From: Betaproteobacteria bacterium
GTDB taxonomy: Bacteria; Pseudomonadota; Gammaproteobacteria; Burkholderiales; Burkholderiaceae_C
DNA: 18,624 nucleotides
Assembly (NCBI GenBank): GCA_025354965.1
Contig: JANXLW010000013.1
Coordinates: 1-18,624, forward strand
Reading direction: 5' to 3'
Part shown: positions 1 through 6,617 of the stretch, piece after piece
Layout of the letters: every line of letters begins with the position of its first letter
Position numbering within the stretch: the stretch's first letter is position 1
Notes under the pieces: model-generated
The model's database searches: none
What the model saw: the letters and a program-made list of their open reading frames with translations, nothing else
What the model was told of the DNA's origin: nothing
Made by a program: the position numbers and the translations under genes

Positions 1-1455
1 GCCGGCCGCCAACTGGCCGCCGCACTGGCCCGGGCGCGCGAGTACCGCTTACTGGGTTTTCTGGACGACGACGACCGTTTCTGGGGCAACAGCCTGGACG
101 GACGCATGGTCTATAGGCCAGCCGATCTGGACAAACTGATACCCGAGTTGGGCGTTACCGACGTGCTGCTGGCGATACCGTCAGCGTCGCGCCAGCACCG
201 GCTGCATATACTGGAAACATTGCGCAAGTCGCCGATTCATGTGCGCACACTGCCGGGCATGGCCGACTTGGCCGCGGGACGGGTCAGCATGAGCGATGTG
301 CGCGAGTTGGAAATTGAAGACTTGTTGGGCCGTGAACCGGTTACACCCAACGGCTTGCTGCTCAATCGCAACATCCACAACAAGGTGGTGCTGGTAACGG
401 GTGCCGGCGGCAGCATTGGCAGTGAACTGTGCCGCCAAATTCTGAAATGCCAGCCCAAGACGTTGCTGCTGGTGGACATCAGTGAATTTGCGCTGTACCA
501 GACGCATCAGGAGTTGCAATCGGGCGCAGCATCGGGGATCGAATTGTTGCCCTTGCTTGCCTCGGTGGGCCACGAGGAGCGCATGCACGAGATCATGGAC
601 ACCTGGCGTCCGCACACCGTGTACCACGCCGCCGCCTACAAGCATGTGCCGCTGGTGGAGCACAACCCGGCCGAGGGCGTACGCAACAATGTCTGGGGCA
701 CCTGGATTTGCGCCCAGGCCGCAGCCCGCAACGGTGTGCAAAACTTTGTCTTCATCAGCACCGACAAGGCGGTGCGCCCCACCAACATCATGGGTGCCAG
801 CAAGCGGCTGGCCGAGATGGTGCTGCAAGGCATGGCCGCTCTTGACTCTTCTGCACAAACCTGTTTTTCGATGGTTCGTTTTGGCAATGTGTTGGGCTCC
901 AGTGGCTCGGTGGTGCCACTGTTTCGCGAACAGATCAAGAACGGTGGACCGATCACGCTTACACACCCGGACATCAACCGCTACTTCATGACCATCCCGG
1001 AGGCGGCACAGTTGGTGATTCAGGCTGGCGCCATGGCTGGCGGTGGTGACGTGTTTGTGCTGGACATGGGCCAGCCGGTGCGCATTTACGATCTGGCCCG
1101 GCGCATGGTGGAACTATCCGGCCTGACGCTGCGCGACGAGATGCACCCGGACGGCGATATCGAAATCGAGATCACCGGGTTGCGCCCCGGCGAGAAACTT
1201 TATGAGGAACTGCTGATAGGCGACAACCCAAAGCCGACCCAGCACGCCCGCATTATGAAAGCGCATGAAGACTGCCCGTCTTGGCAGGAGTTGGAAGACC
1301 ATCTCAAAGCCTTGCAGTTGGCGGTGAGCTTGAACGACGTACCAGTCATCAAGGGCCTGTTGCGGCAACTGGTGCAGGGCTACCAACCGGCTGAGGGCGT
1401 GGTGGACTGGGTGCACCTGGCACAAGAGCAAGAGGTAGCGGTCGGGAATGAATGA
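1..1455 (+). CDS. Nucleoside-diphosphate-sugar 4,6-dehydratase, CapD/WbpM/FlaA1 family (5' end outside window)
   Basis: The reading frame is open from base 1, so the gene starts upstream; 484 codons are visible. The first ATG in the window (106) is internal, because the in-frame stretch before it (GRQLAAALARAREYRLLGF, then a DDDD run) reads like the pre-catalytic domain of this family. Members of this family are usually above 600 residues, with N-terminal membrane helices that would lie outside the window. Visible motifs, numbered from base 1, are the NAD(P)-binding loop TGAGGSIG at 133-140, STDK with Ser253 and Lys256, MGASK with Met264 and Lys268 (the Ser-Met-Lys arrangement of WbpM-type dehydratases rather than Tyr-xxx-Lys), and RFGNVLGSSGS. 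Family members dehydrate UDP-GlcNAc-type nucleotide sugars for capsule, O-antigen or flagellin glycans; the exact substrate cannot be read here. The stop codon TGA (1453-1455) is formed by the first bases of an IS inverted repeat, so the last residues may have been altered by that insertion. Confidence 0.93.
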   Translation, partial: AGRQLAAALARAREYRLLGFLDDDDRFWGNSLDGRMVYRPADLDKLIPELGVTDVLLAIPSASRQHRLHILETLRKSPIHVRTLPGMADLAAGRVSMSDVRELEIEDLLGREPVTPNGLLLNRNIHNKVVLVTGAGGSIGSELCRQILKCQPKTLLLVDISEFALYQTHQELQSGAASGIELLPLLASVGHEERMHEIMDTWRPHTVYHAAAYKHVPLVEHNPAEGVRNNVWGTWICAQAAARNGVQNFVFISTDKAVRPTNIMGASKRLAEMVLQGMAALDSSAQTCFSMVRFGNVLGSSGSVVPLFREQIKNGGPITLTHPDINRYFMTIPEAAQLVIQAGAMAGGGDVFVLDMGQPVRIYDLARRMVELSGLTLRDEMHPDGDIEIEITGLRPGEKLYEELLIGDNPKPTQHARIMKAHEDCPSWQELEDHLKALQLAVSLNDVPVIKGLLRQLVQGYQPAEGVVDWVHLAQEQEVAVGNE

Positions 1456-1470
1456 GTCGTCCCTGAAAAA
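1453..1470 (+). repeat. Left terminal inverted repeat of the IS remnant
   Basis: The sequence is TGAGTCGTCCCTGAAAAA. It matches the reverse complement of 2849-2866 at 17 of 18 positions and that of 1911-1928 at 15 of 18. Its first three bases are the stop codon of the upstream dehydratase gene. Confidence 0.75.
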
Positions 1471-1522
1471 CCCCCACACCCCGCATGAAAATTGAGCCTC
1501 TGGGGTGAAACCCGATAGCCAG

Positions 1523-1565
1523 AACTCCCAAAAAGATATTCAATCATGCACAGTTTCTGGGAGTT
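1523..1565 (+). repeat. Hairpin in the IS leader, upstream of the transposase start
   Basis: AACTCCCA at 1523-1530 is perfectly complementary to TGGGAGTT at 1558-1565, leaving a 27-nt loop. It lies just before the Shine-Dalgarno-like GAGGA (1568-1572) of the transposase remnant. Some insertion sequences use hairpins in this position to limit translation of transposase mRNA entering from outside; that role is inferred. Confidence 0.4.
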
Positions 1566-1577
1566 TTGAGGACGTTG

Positions 1578-1832
1578 ATGAACACAGCCACTACAGACGA
1601 TTTCTTCCGCAGCCGCCTGGACCAGATGATTGAGTTGCGCCACCCGCTGGCCGTGCTCGCCTCACGCATGCCCTGGCAGGAAATTGAAGCCTCCGTCGCC
1701 CAATGCCTTGCCCGGAACGCTGGGCACAAACACCGCTGGCCCTGTGACCCATCCCTGCTGGTACGGTTTCGACGCTCCCTCGGAAAAGAAGGCGTAGAGC
1801 AACTGCTGAAGAAGGCGACCGACGCTGGCTGA
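1578..1832 (+). pseudogene. IS5-family transposase remnant, internally deleted and C-terminally truncated
   Basis: The ATG at 1578 follows GAGGA with good spacing; an upstream in-frame TTG at 1566 is less likely. The 84-residue product starts MNTATTDDFFRSRLDQM and continues with RHPLAVLASRMPWQEIE, the N-terminus I associate with IS5-type transposases of Burkholderiales. The text then jumps from CLARNAG straight to HKHRWPCDPSLLVRF, a block that in intact relatives lies tens of residues further along. The internal region and the whole downstream catalytic domain are therefore missing, and a stop follows KKATDAG. No active transposase can be made from this copy. The exact family subgroup and deletion size need an alignment. 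Confidence 0.72.
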
Positions 1833-1858
1833 GCACGCTGCGTGGAGCCATCGCATCG

Positions 1859-1928
1859 ACATCTTGGACTTCGCCTTCTCTGGCAGCGTCGCGGTTATGT
1901 TGAAAGCAAATTTTTTAGGGGCGACTAC
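1859..1928 (+). repeat. Right end of the IS remnant (first copy of a 68-bp direct repeat)
   Basis: Bases 1859-1926 match 2797-2864 at 65 of 68 positions. The 3' edge carries the right inverted repeat (1911-1928). The block follows the stop of the transposase remnant and marks the boundary with the HigBA-like pair, whose antitoxin gene ends 21 bases further on. Confidence 0.75.
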
Positions 1929-1948
1929 TTGCGGGGATGGTGTTGATC

Positions 1949-2269
1949 TCAAGCCGCTACCGAGTGCGCCTGAATGTGCACCTGTAGCCTCTCGCGTACT
2001 ACCCGAAATATAGCTGCCAGGTTATCCATGCTGGGGTTACCTGTAGGTGACAACATTCTGTGCAAACTCTTGCTTGGCTTGGCCGTCAACGTTGCGAGTT
2101 GCTCAAAGCCAATGGTGGCGTTGACCAAGTCACGAAGAATCAGTCGGGCTGTCTCTGGCTCACCATTAAGGAACAACGTGGCAGCCTCGTCGAGTAACGC
2201 TTGTGCGAAAGAGGAATCACTCTGCACACGCTCAATGACGGTGTCTTTGAAATTTCTAGTCAGTCCCAT
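1949..2269 (-). CDS. HigA-like antitoxin / helix-turn-helix regulator (COG3636-type)
   Basis: The 106-residue protein starts at ATG 2269 behind AAAGG, which overlaps the end of the toxin gene. An N-terminal helical part (about 1-45, including LDEAATLFLNGEPETARLIL) precedes a helix-turn-helix region (about 50-95), where GKPSKSLHRML-type text appears here as AKPSKSLHRMLSPTGNPSMD, followed by NLAAIFRVV. This matches addiction-module antidote proteins of the COG3636 type. It follows the toxin gene by 5 bases, so the two are translationally coupled in the toxin-first order typical of HigBA-like loci. It should neutralise the toxin and, with it, repress the shared promoter. The family call is solid by eye; the partner relation is inferred from context. 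Confidence 0.85.
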   Translation of the reverse strand: MGLTRNFKDTVIERVQSDSSFAQALLDEAATLFLNGEPETARLILRDLVNATIGFEQLATLTAKPSKSLHRMLSPTGNPSMDNLAAIFRVVRERLQVHIQAHSVAA

Positions 2270-2274
2270 TACCT

Positions 2275-2625
2275 TTACCCCTTGAGTTTGCTGCTGGTGG
2301 ATTTGGCCTTTTTTCGTACTTTGTACTCAGCCAAGAGTTCTTTCGCCTTATCAATGTCACGTTGCTGCCCTCGCTTGGTGCCGCCGCCAAAAAGCACGAT
2401 AAGAGTGTCACCATCCTTGGCGAGGTAGATTCGATACCCTGGCCCCCAGTCGATGACGTATTCACCCATCCCATCGAACCACTTGATGTTTGACGTATTA
2501 CCCAACTCCATTCGGAGCTTTGCAACGGTCACCTTCGCAGCCGCCTGCGACGACAAATGATCAAACCACTGCTTGTATGGGCTTGAGCCATCCTCACGTA
2601 AGTATTCTTCGACTTTGATTGTCAT
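2275..2625 (-). CDS. HigB/RelE-like toxin (COG3657-type addiction-module killer protein)
   Basis: Starting at ATG 2625 gives 116 residues beginning MTIKVEEYLREDGSSPYKQW; a GTG at 2640 would add five. The core reads KLRMELGN, WFDGMGEYVIDWGPGYRIYL and LIVLFGGGTKRGQQRDIDKA, the pattern of the RelE-superfamily COG3657 group, whose characterised relatives are ribosome-associated mRNA interferases. The basic tail (KVRKKAKSTSSKLKG) fits RNA contact. The ATG is preferred because it matches the usual family start and lies just downstream of a palindrome at 2634-2649 that would serve as operator. Neither start has a strong Shine-Dalgarno sequence. The gene is first in a two-gene unit with the antitoxin 5 bases downstream, and the pair sits between two IS ends. 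Confidence 0.85.
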   Translation of the reverse strand: MTIKVEEYLREDGSSPYKQWFDHLSSQAAAKVTVAKLRMELGNTSNIKWFDGMGEYVIDWGPGYRIYLAKDGDTLIVLFGGGTKRGQQRDIDKAKELLAEYKVRKKAKSTSSKLKG

Positions 2626-2633
2626 AATTAATG

Positions 2634-2649
2634 GTAACACATATGTTAC
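2634..2649. promoter_or_regulatory. Palindromic operator candidate of the HigBA-like pair
   Basis: GTAACA (2634-2639) and TGTTAC (2644-2649) form a perfect inverted repeat around CATA, 8 bp upstream of the toxin ATG. Position and symmetry suit autoregulation by the helix-turn-helix antitoxin. On the minus strand a weak promoter could read TTGTAA with ATTAAT 17 bases downstream, which would place the palindrome in the spacer; the promoter is tentative. Confidence 0.5.
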
Positions 2650-2796
2650 TTACAAGCACCACAATTCAGTAGATTTTCGGAGTTGCAGATTCGCGCCCAT
2701 TGCTTCAACTTTAATTTCTTACCATCCCCGCAAATCGACTCCAAAAATCGAATGATCCTTGCCTGCCTCGCAACGCTTGCCGGGTGCAAATCGAGT
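2650..2796. other. Intergenic stretch without recognisable gene
   Basis: This 147-bp stretch lies between the toxin promoter and the second IS end. It is richer in A+T than its surroundings. I see no credible start plus coding pattern, no RNA gene and no clear terminator on either strand. It may hold the upstream part of the toxin promoter. Confidence 0.5.
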
Positions 2797-2866
2797 ACAT
2801 CTTGGACTTCGCCTTCTCCGGCAGCGTCGCGGTTATGTTGAAAGCGAATTTTTCAGGGGCGACTCA
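2797..2866 (+). mobile_element. Orphan right end of a second IS copy (68-bp direct repeat plus inverted repeat)
   Basis: Bases 2797-2864 match the IS right end at 1859-1926 with three substitutions. The reverse complement of 2849-2866 is TGAGTCGCCCCTGAAAAA, which differs from the left repeat at 1453-1470 at one base. Nothing resembling transposase precedes it, so the rest of this copy is gone. Its last bases form the stop codon of the minus-strand Fic gene. This copy is closer to the left inverted repeat than the right end at 1928 is, which suggests separate histories or rearrangement between copies. Confidence 0.7.
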
Positions 2867-3979
2867 ATCCGCCAGCTCGTAGCCGGTGCTGCGCCCGCCC
2901 CCCGGCGATTTCTTCAGCACACCCAGTTCCAGCAGTTGCGTGATATCGCGCAACGCGGTGTCGGGCGAGCACTTGGCAATGGCGGCCCACTTGCTGCTGG
3001 TGAGCTTGCCCTCGAAGCCATCGAGCAGACGGTTGAGCAACTTGACCTGCCGCTCGTTCAATGATGTGCCCGCCCAGCGTTGCCAGAAGCGCGCCTTGAC
3101 CAGCACGGCATCCAGCGTGGACTGCGCGCTGGCAACGGCGCGCCCCAGCGTTTCGAGGAACCACAACACCCAGCCGGTGACGTCGAGCGAGCCTTTCTGC
3201 GTGCGCTCCAGCACGTCGTAATAGTCCTTGCGCTCGCGCAGGATTTGCGCCGACAGGCTGTAAAAGCGTTGCGGGCTGCCATCGGCGCGCGCCAGGAACA
3301 GATCGCCCACGGCGCGGGCGATGCGGCCGTTGCCGTCGTCGAAGGGGTGCAGCGTCACGAACCATAGATGCGCCAACCCGGCCTTGACGAGCGCAGGCTC
3401 GCCGGTTTGCGCATTTGCCCACGCCAGAAAGCGCGCCGTCTCGACGGCCAACGCCTGGGCGGGCGGCGCCTGGAAGTGAATCTTGCGCCGCCCCACCGGA
3501 CCGGAGATGACCTGCATCGGCCCGGCGGCATCGTCGCGCCACTGGCCTACGGCGATCTTGTTCATGCCCGAGTACCCGGTCGGGAACAGCGCCGCGTGCC
3601 AGCCAAACAGGCGCTCGGCAGTCAGCGGGGCAGCGGCGTGCGAGGTGGCGTCGAGCACCATGTCCACGACGCCTTCGACGTGGCGATCGGCCGGAGCCAC
3701 TGCGCCGATGTCGACGCCCAGACGTCGGGCGATGGACGAGCGCACGGTTTCGACGTTCAGCACTTCGCCTTCGATTTCGCTGGTCTTGACCACGTCCTCG
3801 GTCAAGGCGGCAAGGCTGGCCTGATCGCGCAGCGCCATGCCCACGTCGGCCAGGCGGCCCAACAGCATGCCCTGGGCGCGGCTGACCTCGGTCAGCGGCC
3901 CAGCCAGCGCGGCCAGGTCGTAGCGCCAGTTGGGCCAGTCGCCGGCCTGCCAGATGTAGAGTTTTTCTCCGCTATTCAT
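2864..3979 (-). CDS. Fic-domain AMPylase-type protein, class II, with N-terminal DUF4172-like region
   Basis: Taking ATG 3979 gives 371 residues (MNSGEKLYIWQ); a GTG at 3994 would add five, and neither has a strong ribosome-binding site. The start YIWQAGDWPNWRYD resembles the DUF4172-type N-terminus found before Fic domains. The inhibitory-helix motif [ST]xxxE[GN] is present as TSEIEG at about 66-71, making this class II, with inhibitor and enzyme in one chain. The catalytic motif HPFDDGNGRIAR begins at His211 and is complete. A C-terminal winged-helix-like part (about 300-371) ends in GGGRSTGYELAD. Such proteins transfer AMP or another nucleotide moiety to protein hydroxyl groups once autoinhibition is relieved. 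The gene lies 110 bases downstream of the TacT-like gene on the same strand and could be co-transcribed with it. Its TGA stop overlaps the IS end. Confidence 0.9.
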   Translation of the reverse strand: MNSGEKLYIWQAGDWPNWRYDLAALAGPLTEVSRAQGMLLGRLADVGMALRDQASLAALTEDVVKTSEIEGEVLNVETVRSSIARRLGVDIGAVAPADRHVEGVVDMVLDATSHAAAPLTAERLFGWHAALFPTGYSGMNKIAVGQWRDDAAGPMQVISGPVGRRKIHFQAPPAQALAVETARFLAWANAQTGEPALVKAGLAHLWFVTLHPFDDGNGRIARAVGDLFLARADGSPQRFYSLSAQILRERKDYYDVLERTQKGSLDVTGWVLWFLETLGRAVASAQSTLDAVLVKARFWQRWAGTSLNERQVKLLNRLLDGFEGKLTSSKWAAIAKCSPDTALRDITQLLELGVLKKSPGGGRSTGYELAD

Positions 3980-4089
3980 GCGGAGATTAAACACCCAATT
4001 CGCCGCAAGGGCAAGCCATGATCAGGCTGCGCGATCACTCCAACCGTTCTACCCACCAACCTCGACAAACAGTTGAGTCATCTTGGCCT

Positions 4090-4608
4090 TTAGAACAGTG
4101 CGGTGACCGTCTTCATTGGCAGGAACATCCGGCCCTCGGAAGCGGACAGCGGCATAAAGCCATAACGCTGGTAGAAGGCCGCAGCCGCCGCGTCCTTCGC
4201 ATCCACTACCACCGCCATGGCGGCGATGGCCGCCGCAGCTTGCAGGCTCCGGTAGAGGGCGTCCAGCAACAAAAACTGCCCCAGTCCCTGCCCTTTGCAC
4301 GGTTGATCGATGGCCAAACGCCCCAGCAGGGTCACTGGCAAATGCGGATAACGCGGCAACTTCTTGGCCAGGTCGGCCGGCAGATCGACGGCGTTAATGC
4401 TGGAGGCCGACAGGCTGTAAAACCCCAAAACCTTGGAGTCTGGTGGCGTCACCGCCACAAATACAGCGGCAACCTGGTTTTGCGCATCTTGCCGAGCCTG
4501 GTGCCGCAAGTAGCGGTCCAACGCTGCATGGCCGCAACTGAACGCGTCGCGATCGTGGATTTTTTTGAGCGGCTCAACGCGCCATGCGACGGGCACCAAG
4601 TGACTCAC
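4090..4608 (-). CDS. GNAT acetyltransferase toxin, TacT-like
   Basis: The 172-residue protein starts at GTG 4608, overlapping the antitoxin stop in GTGA, which is a strong sign of translational coupling. Family text is clear: FSCGHAALDRYL near the N-terminus, then VFVAV, LGFYSLSA, the acetyl-CoA-binding loop LAIDQPCKGQGLGQFLL, and AAFYQRYGFMPL with Tyr146 and Tyr149 near the catalytic tyrosine position. It ends in RMFLPMKTV. TacT-type GNAT toxins acetylate the amino group of charged aminoacyl-tRNA and block translation; the tRNA specificity cannot be read here. The upstream DUF1778 gene supplies the antitoxin. A housekeeping acetyltransferase is unlikely given the paired arrangement. Confidence 0.9.
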   Translation of the reverse strand: MSHLVPVAWRVEPLKKIHDRDAFSCGHAALDRYLRHQARQDAQNQVAAVFVAVTPPDSKVLGFYSLSASSINAVDLPADLAKKLPRYPHLPVTLLGRLAIDQPCKGQGLGQFLLLDALYRSLQAAAAIAAMAVVVDAKDAAAAAFYQRYGFMPLSASEGRMFLPMKTVTALF

Positions 4609-4901
4609 ACCCCAGTCTGAGCGCGGTACTGCCGCGCAGCCTTGCGCAACCTGGCATTGGGAGTGGGCGGCGCCAGCAATGCAGACACAAACCGGATTTG
4701 CTCATCGCGTGTCAAGGCAATGGCTTCATGGGTTTGCATGATGCGTGCGGCAGCCTCTTGCGCACTCGCCACCACAAACTCACTAAGGGTGCGCGCAGAC
4801 AGCGTGGCGGCTTGCTGAAACAGCGCCTTTTGCTCCGCGCTGATACGCGCTTCCAGGCGCGCGCCACGGGTTTTGGTGGGCACATCACGACTGGTTTGCA
4901 T
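4605..4901 (-). CDS. DUF1778 (TacA-like) ribbon-helix-helix antitoxin
   Basis: ATG 4901 is preceded by a strong GGAGGT (4911-4906), so the 98-residue form starting MQTSRDVPTKTRG is preferred over longer in-frame options. The region RLEARISAEQKALFQQAA, followed by LSARTLSEFVVASAQ, is the ribbon-helix-helix segment of DUF1778 proteins. The C-terminal half (ALTRDEQIRFVSALLAPP, then PNARLRKAARQ) is the usual toxin-binding tail. Partner and promoter control follow from the family: the antitoxin wraps the GNAT toxin and the complex represses its own promoter. The gene is divergent from hipB, and the shared 141-bp spacer must hold both promoters. A TACAAT hexamer on the minus strand (4941-4936) could be its -10 box; its -35 is weak. 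Confidence 0.88.
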   Translation of the reverse strand: MQTSRDVPTKTRGARLEARISAEQKALFQQAATLSARTLSEFVVASAQEAAARIMQTHEAIALTRDEQIRFVSALLAPPTPNARLRKAARQYRAQTGV

Positions 4902-5042
4902 AAAGACCTCCAAGGGCGAGCATCGACATGCCCGCATTGTACGGCAATTGTCCGAACACCATACTTCACAAACATATCTTCAGCTCAGCAAAATGCAAGC
5001 TATGGTTTGCAAAAATACCAAAAACATCGTACATTGCAAGCC
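4902..5042. promoter_or_regulatory. Divergent promoter region between tacA-like and hipB genes
   Basis: On the plus strand TTGCAA (5007-5012) and TACATT (5030-5035) are separated by 17 bases and could drive hipB. Transcription would begin within a few bases of the ATG at 5043, implying a very short or absent leader. The near-repeats TGCAAGCTATGG (4994-5005) and TGCAAGCCATGA (5035-5046) bracket this promoter, and the palindrome TTTGCAAA (5006-5013) overlaps the -35 box, so HipB could bind there. These are readings by eye with no scoring. Confidence 0.4.
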
Positions 5043-5315
5043 ATGACTGACAGAATTCGACTTCCCGACGAATTGGGGCGCCAACTGCGTGAGCGGCGCG
5101 AGGCGCTGGGATTGAGCAAGACTGCGCTCGCCGAAAAAGCGGGCAAGGTTCGTGAAGTCGTTTATCGACTCGAAGCGGGAGAAGACTCTACGGTATCGTC
5201 TTTGTTGGCCGTAGTGGGGGCGTTGGGGTTGGTACTCCGCGTCGAGCGCGCTGGCCTGCCGTCCGCAGGTGAAGTGGCGGCCAGATTCCTTGAAGAGGAC
5301 GACGATGCTCCCTGA
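5043..5315 (+). CDS. hipB: HipB-like antitoxin, XRE-family DNA-binding protein
   Basis: The 90-residue protein starts at ATG 5043; a longer in-frame extension back to 4584 is rejected because it reads through the antisense of the TacAT-like pair. The helix-turn-helix is LGRQLRERREALGLSKTALA, continuing to EKAGKVREVVYRLEAGEDST (about 10-55). An acidic tail (FLEEDDDAP) ends the protein. HipB-type antitoxins dimerise, bind operators upstream of their own gene and hold HipA inactive. The stop codon lies 11 bases inside the hipA gene, so the two are translated in a coupled way. There is no clear Shine-Dalgarno sequence before the ATG, in line with a possible leaderless mRNA. Confidence 0.87.
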   Translation: MTDRIRLPDELGRQLRERREALGLSKTALAEKAGKVREVVYRLEAGEDSTVSSLLAVVGALGLVLRVERAGLPSAGEVAARFLEEDDDAP

Positions 5316-6537
5316 AAAGATTCGTTTGTTGTATGTGTCGATTGGAGACACCGAGAACGCCGGGCAGTTGATTCGGGCGTCCACCTACGAGTTCCGCTAT
5401 CTGCAGCCCAGCCCAGAGCAAGCCACGGTTGCGTTGCTGATGCCACCCCGCGAGCAGCTCACATGGCAGGACGGAGACCTGTTTCCCCCGATGGATCAGA
5501 ACCTTCCCGAAGGCGATTTGTTCATGAGGATTCGGGAACTCTTTCCAAAGCAGCCAATGACGCCCATGCATCTGCTGGCGCTGGTGGGCCGCAATGGCAT
5601 TGGCCGCCTGGGCTACAACTTGCCCAACCAAACTGCGACTCCCCTACCTCGAACGCTGAGCAAAAGAGAGCTGCTGAGCACGGTCTACTCCCCGCAGGTG
5701 TTCAATGACCTGGTAGCGGCCTACCTGAGCACCGGGGCGGGAATCGCAGGCATGCAACCCAAAATCATGGTGCCTGACCGGTCGACCGTACCGATTCCCT
5801 CGCTCATCGTGAAGGCCGCAAGCGCAGCCTACCCCGGACTGGCCGCAAACGAATTCCTCTGCCTGACGGCCGCCAGCAAAGCGGATATCAAGGTGCCAGT
5901 GTTCGCGCTCTCCGACGACGGGCAGATGTTGGTGCTGGACCGGTTCGATCTGATCGTTCACGACGACGGACGGGTTGAGCGCTTGGGCTTTGAGGACATC
6001 GCTGCGTTGGCCGGCCTGCGGGTACGCGACATCTTGTCAGACCGCAAGTACCACGGCAGCTACCAGCGCATTGCTGAGCTGCTGCGTCAGCTCCAGTTGC
6101 ACAGCGACAACTTGCACCAGTTTTTTGAGCAGGTGGCGTTTTCCGTCATGGTGCGAAACGGCGACGCACACCTGAAGAACTTCGGTCTGCTGTACCGCTC
6201 AGCCGCACAAATGTGGCTGGCCCCCATGTTCGATGTGGTGACAACAAGCATCTACAAATACACCCAATTCCCTGGCGGTCCACAGCTCGAAGACCGAACG
6301 ATGGCACTCAAGTTGTTCTCCGGCAAGCACCAGACAAAGACATATCCCACGACTGAAGAGCTGGTGGACTTCGGTCGCCGGATATGCGGCGTTGCCCAGC
6401 CCGCCCGCGTGCTCGATCGCATAGCACAGGCCATGCGCAAGACCATACAAGAGGCGAAAGGGGACATGCGCATACCCAAGGACTTGTGGACGCAGATGAA
6501 CCAGGCGTGGGAAGTGGGCTACGCCTACGTGAAATGA
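5305..6537 (+). CDS. hipA: HipA-family serine/threonine kinase toxin
   Basis: ATG 5305 follows GAAGAGGA and overlaps hipB by 11 bases; an ATG at 5269 lies deeper inside hipB and lacks support. The protein has 410 residues, close to the family norm. An N-terminal HipA-like region precedes the Gly-rich loop GAGIAGMQPK (144-153). The catalytic motif NGDAHLKNFG begins at Asn285 with Asp287 as expected base, and MFD has Asp310 as metal ligand. Characterised HipA proteins phosphorylate aminoacyl-tRNA synthetases such as GltX and induce growth arrest; the target here is unknown. Oddly, the loop reads GIA where E. coli HipA has SVA (Ser150, the autophosphorylation site, numbering from memory) and HipT-type kinases have SIS, so neither regulatory serine is present. 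Confidence 0.9.
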   Translation: MLPEKIRLLYVSIGDTENAGQLIRASTYEFRYLQPSPEQATVALLMPPREQLTWQDGDLFPPMDQNLPEGDLFMRIRELFPKQPMTPMHLLALVGRNGIGRLGYNLPNQTATPLPRTLSKRELLSTVYSPQVFNDLVAAYLSTGAGIAGMQPKIMVPDRSTVPIPSLIVKAASAAYPGLAANEFLCLTAASKADIKVPVFALSDDGQMLVLDRFDLIVHDDGRVERLGFEDIAALAGLRVRDILSDRKYHGSYQRIAELLRQLQLHSDNLHQFFEQVAFSVMVRNGDAHLKNFGLLYRSAAQMWLAPMFDVVTTSIYKYTQFPGGPQLEDRTMALKLFSGKHQTKTYPTTEELVDFGRRICGVAQPARVLDRIAQAMRKTIQEAKGDMRIPKDLWTQMNQAWEVGYAYVK

Positions 6538-6581
6538 GCGTCCAAAGTCGGCAGCCGTGCTGCGATTGACAAGGCGTTGCA

Positions 6582-6611
6582 GTGACAGACAACCGCAGCC
6601 TGTCATTCTTT
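6582..6611 (+). terminator. Weak intrinsic terminator candidate after hipA
   Basis: TGACAG (6583-6588) pairs with CTGTCA (6600-6605), extendable by one G-U pair, around an 11-nt loop and followed by TTCTTT. It lies 45 bases after the hipA stop. The stem is short and the T tract interrupted, so efficiency is doubtful. Confidence 0.35.
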
Positions 6612-6617
6612 AAACGT

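Larger units (their letters stand above)
1453..1928 (+). mobile_element. Internally deleted IS5-type insertion sequence remnant (about 0.48 kb)
   Basis: The segment is bounded by imperfect inverted repeats: TGAGTCGTCCCTGAAAAA at 1453-1470 and, on the opposite strand at 1928-1911, GTAGTCGCCCCTAAAAAA (15 of 18 match). Inside are an IS-type leader and a transposase reading frame that has lost most of its length. The size suggests a decayed or MITE-like derivative that could move only with help from a full-length relative. Target-site duplications cannot be assigned with confidence: the left flank reads TGA and the right flank TAC. The IS5-family call rests on the transposase N-terminus, recognised from memory. 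Confidence 0.72.

Noticed and set aside
1453..2866. Reading the whole 1453-2866 segment as one intact composite transposon
   Set aside because: The terminal repeats fit in orientation, but an extra right end lies inside at 1859-1928, there is no functional transposase, and the flanking triplets (TGA and TCA) do not make a target duplication.
2853..4021. Several long open frames opposite and overlapping the first Fic gene (for example 3368-4021, +)
   Set aside because: They are Arg/Ala/Gly-rich shadow frames of a high-G+C gene; only the minus-strand Fic frame has domain motifs.
4584..5042. Long in-frame extension upstream of the hipB ATG
   Set aside because: It runs antisense through the TacAT-like genes and has no family resemblance; the recognisable helix-turn-helix protein begins at 5043.
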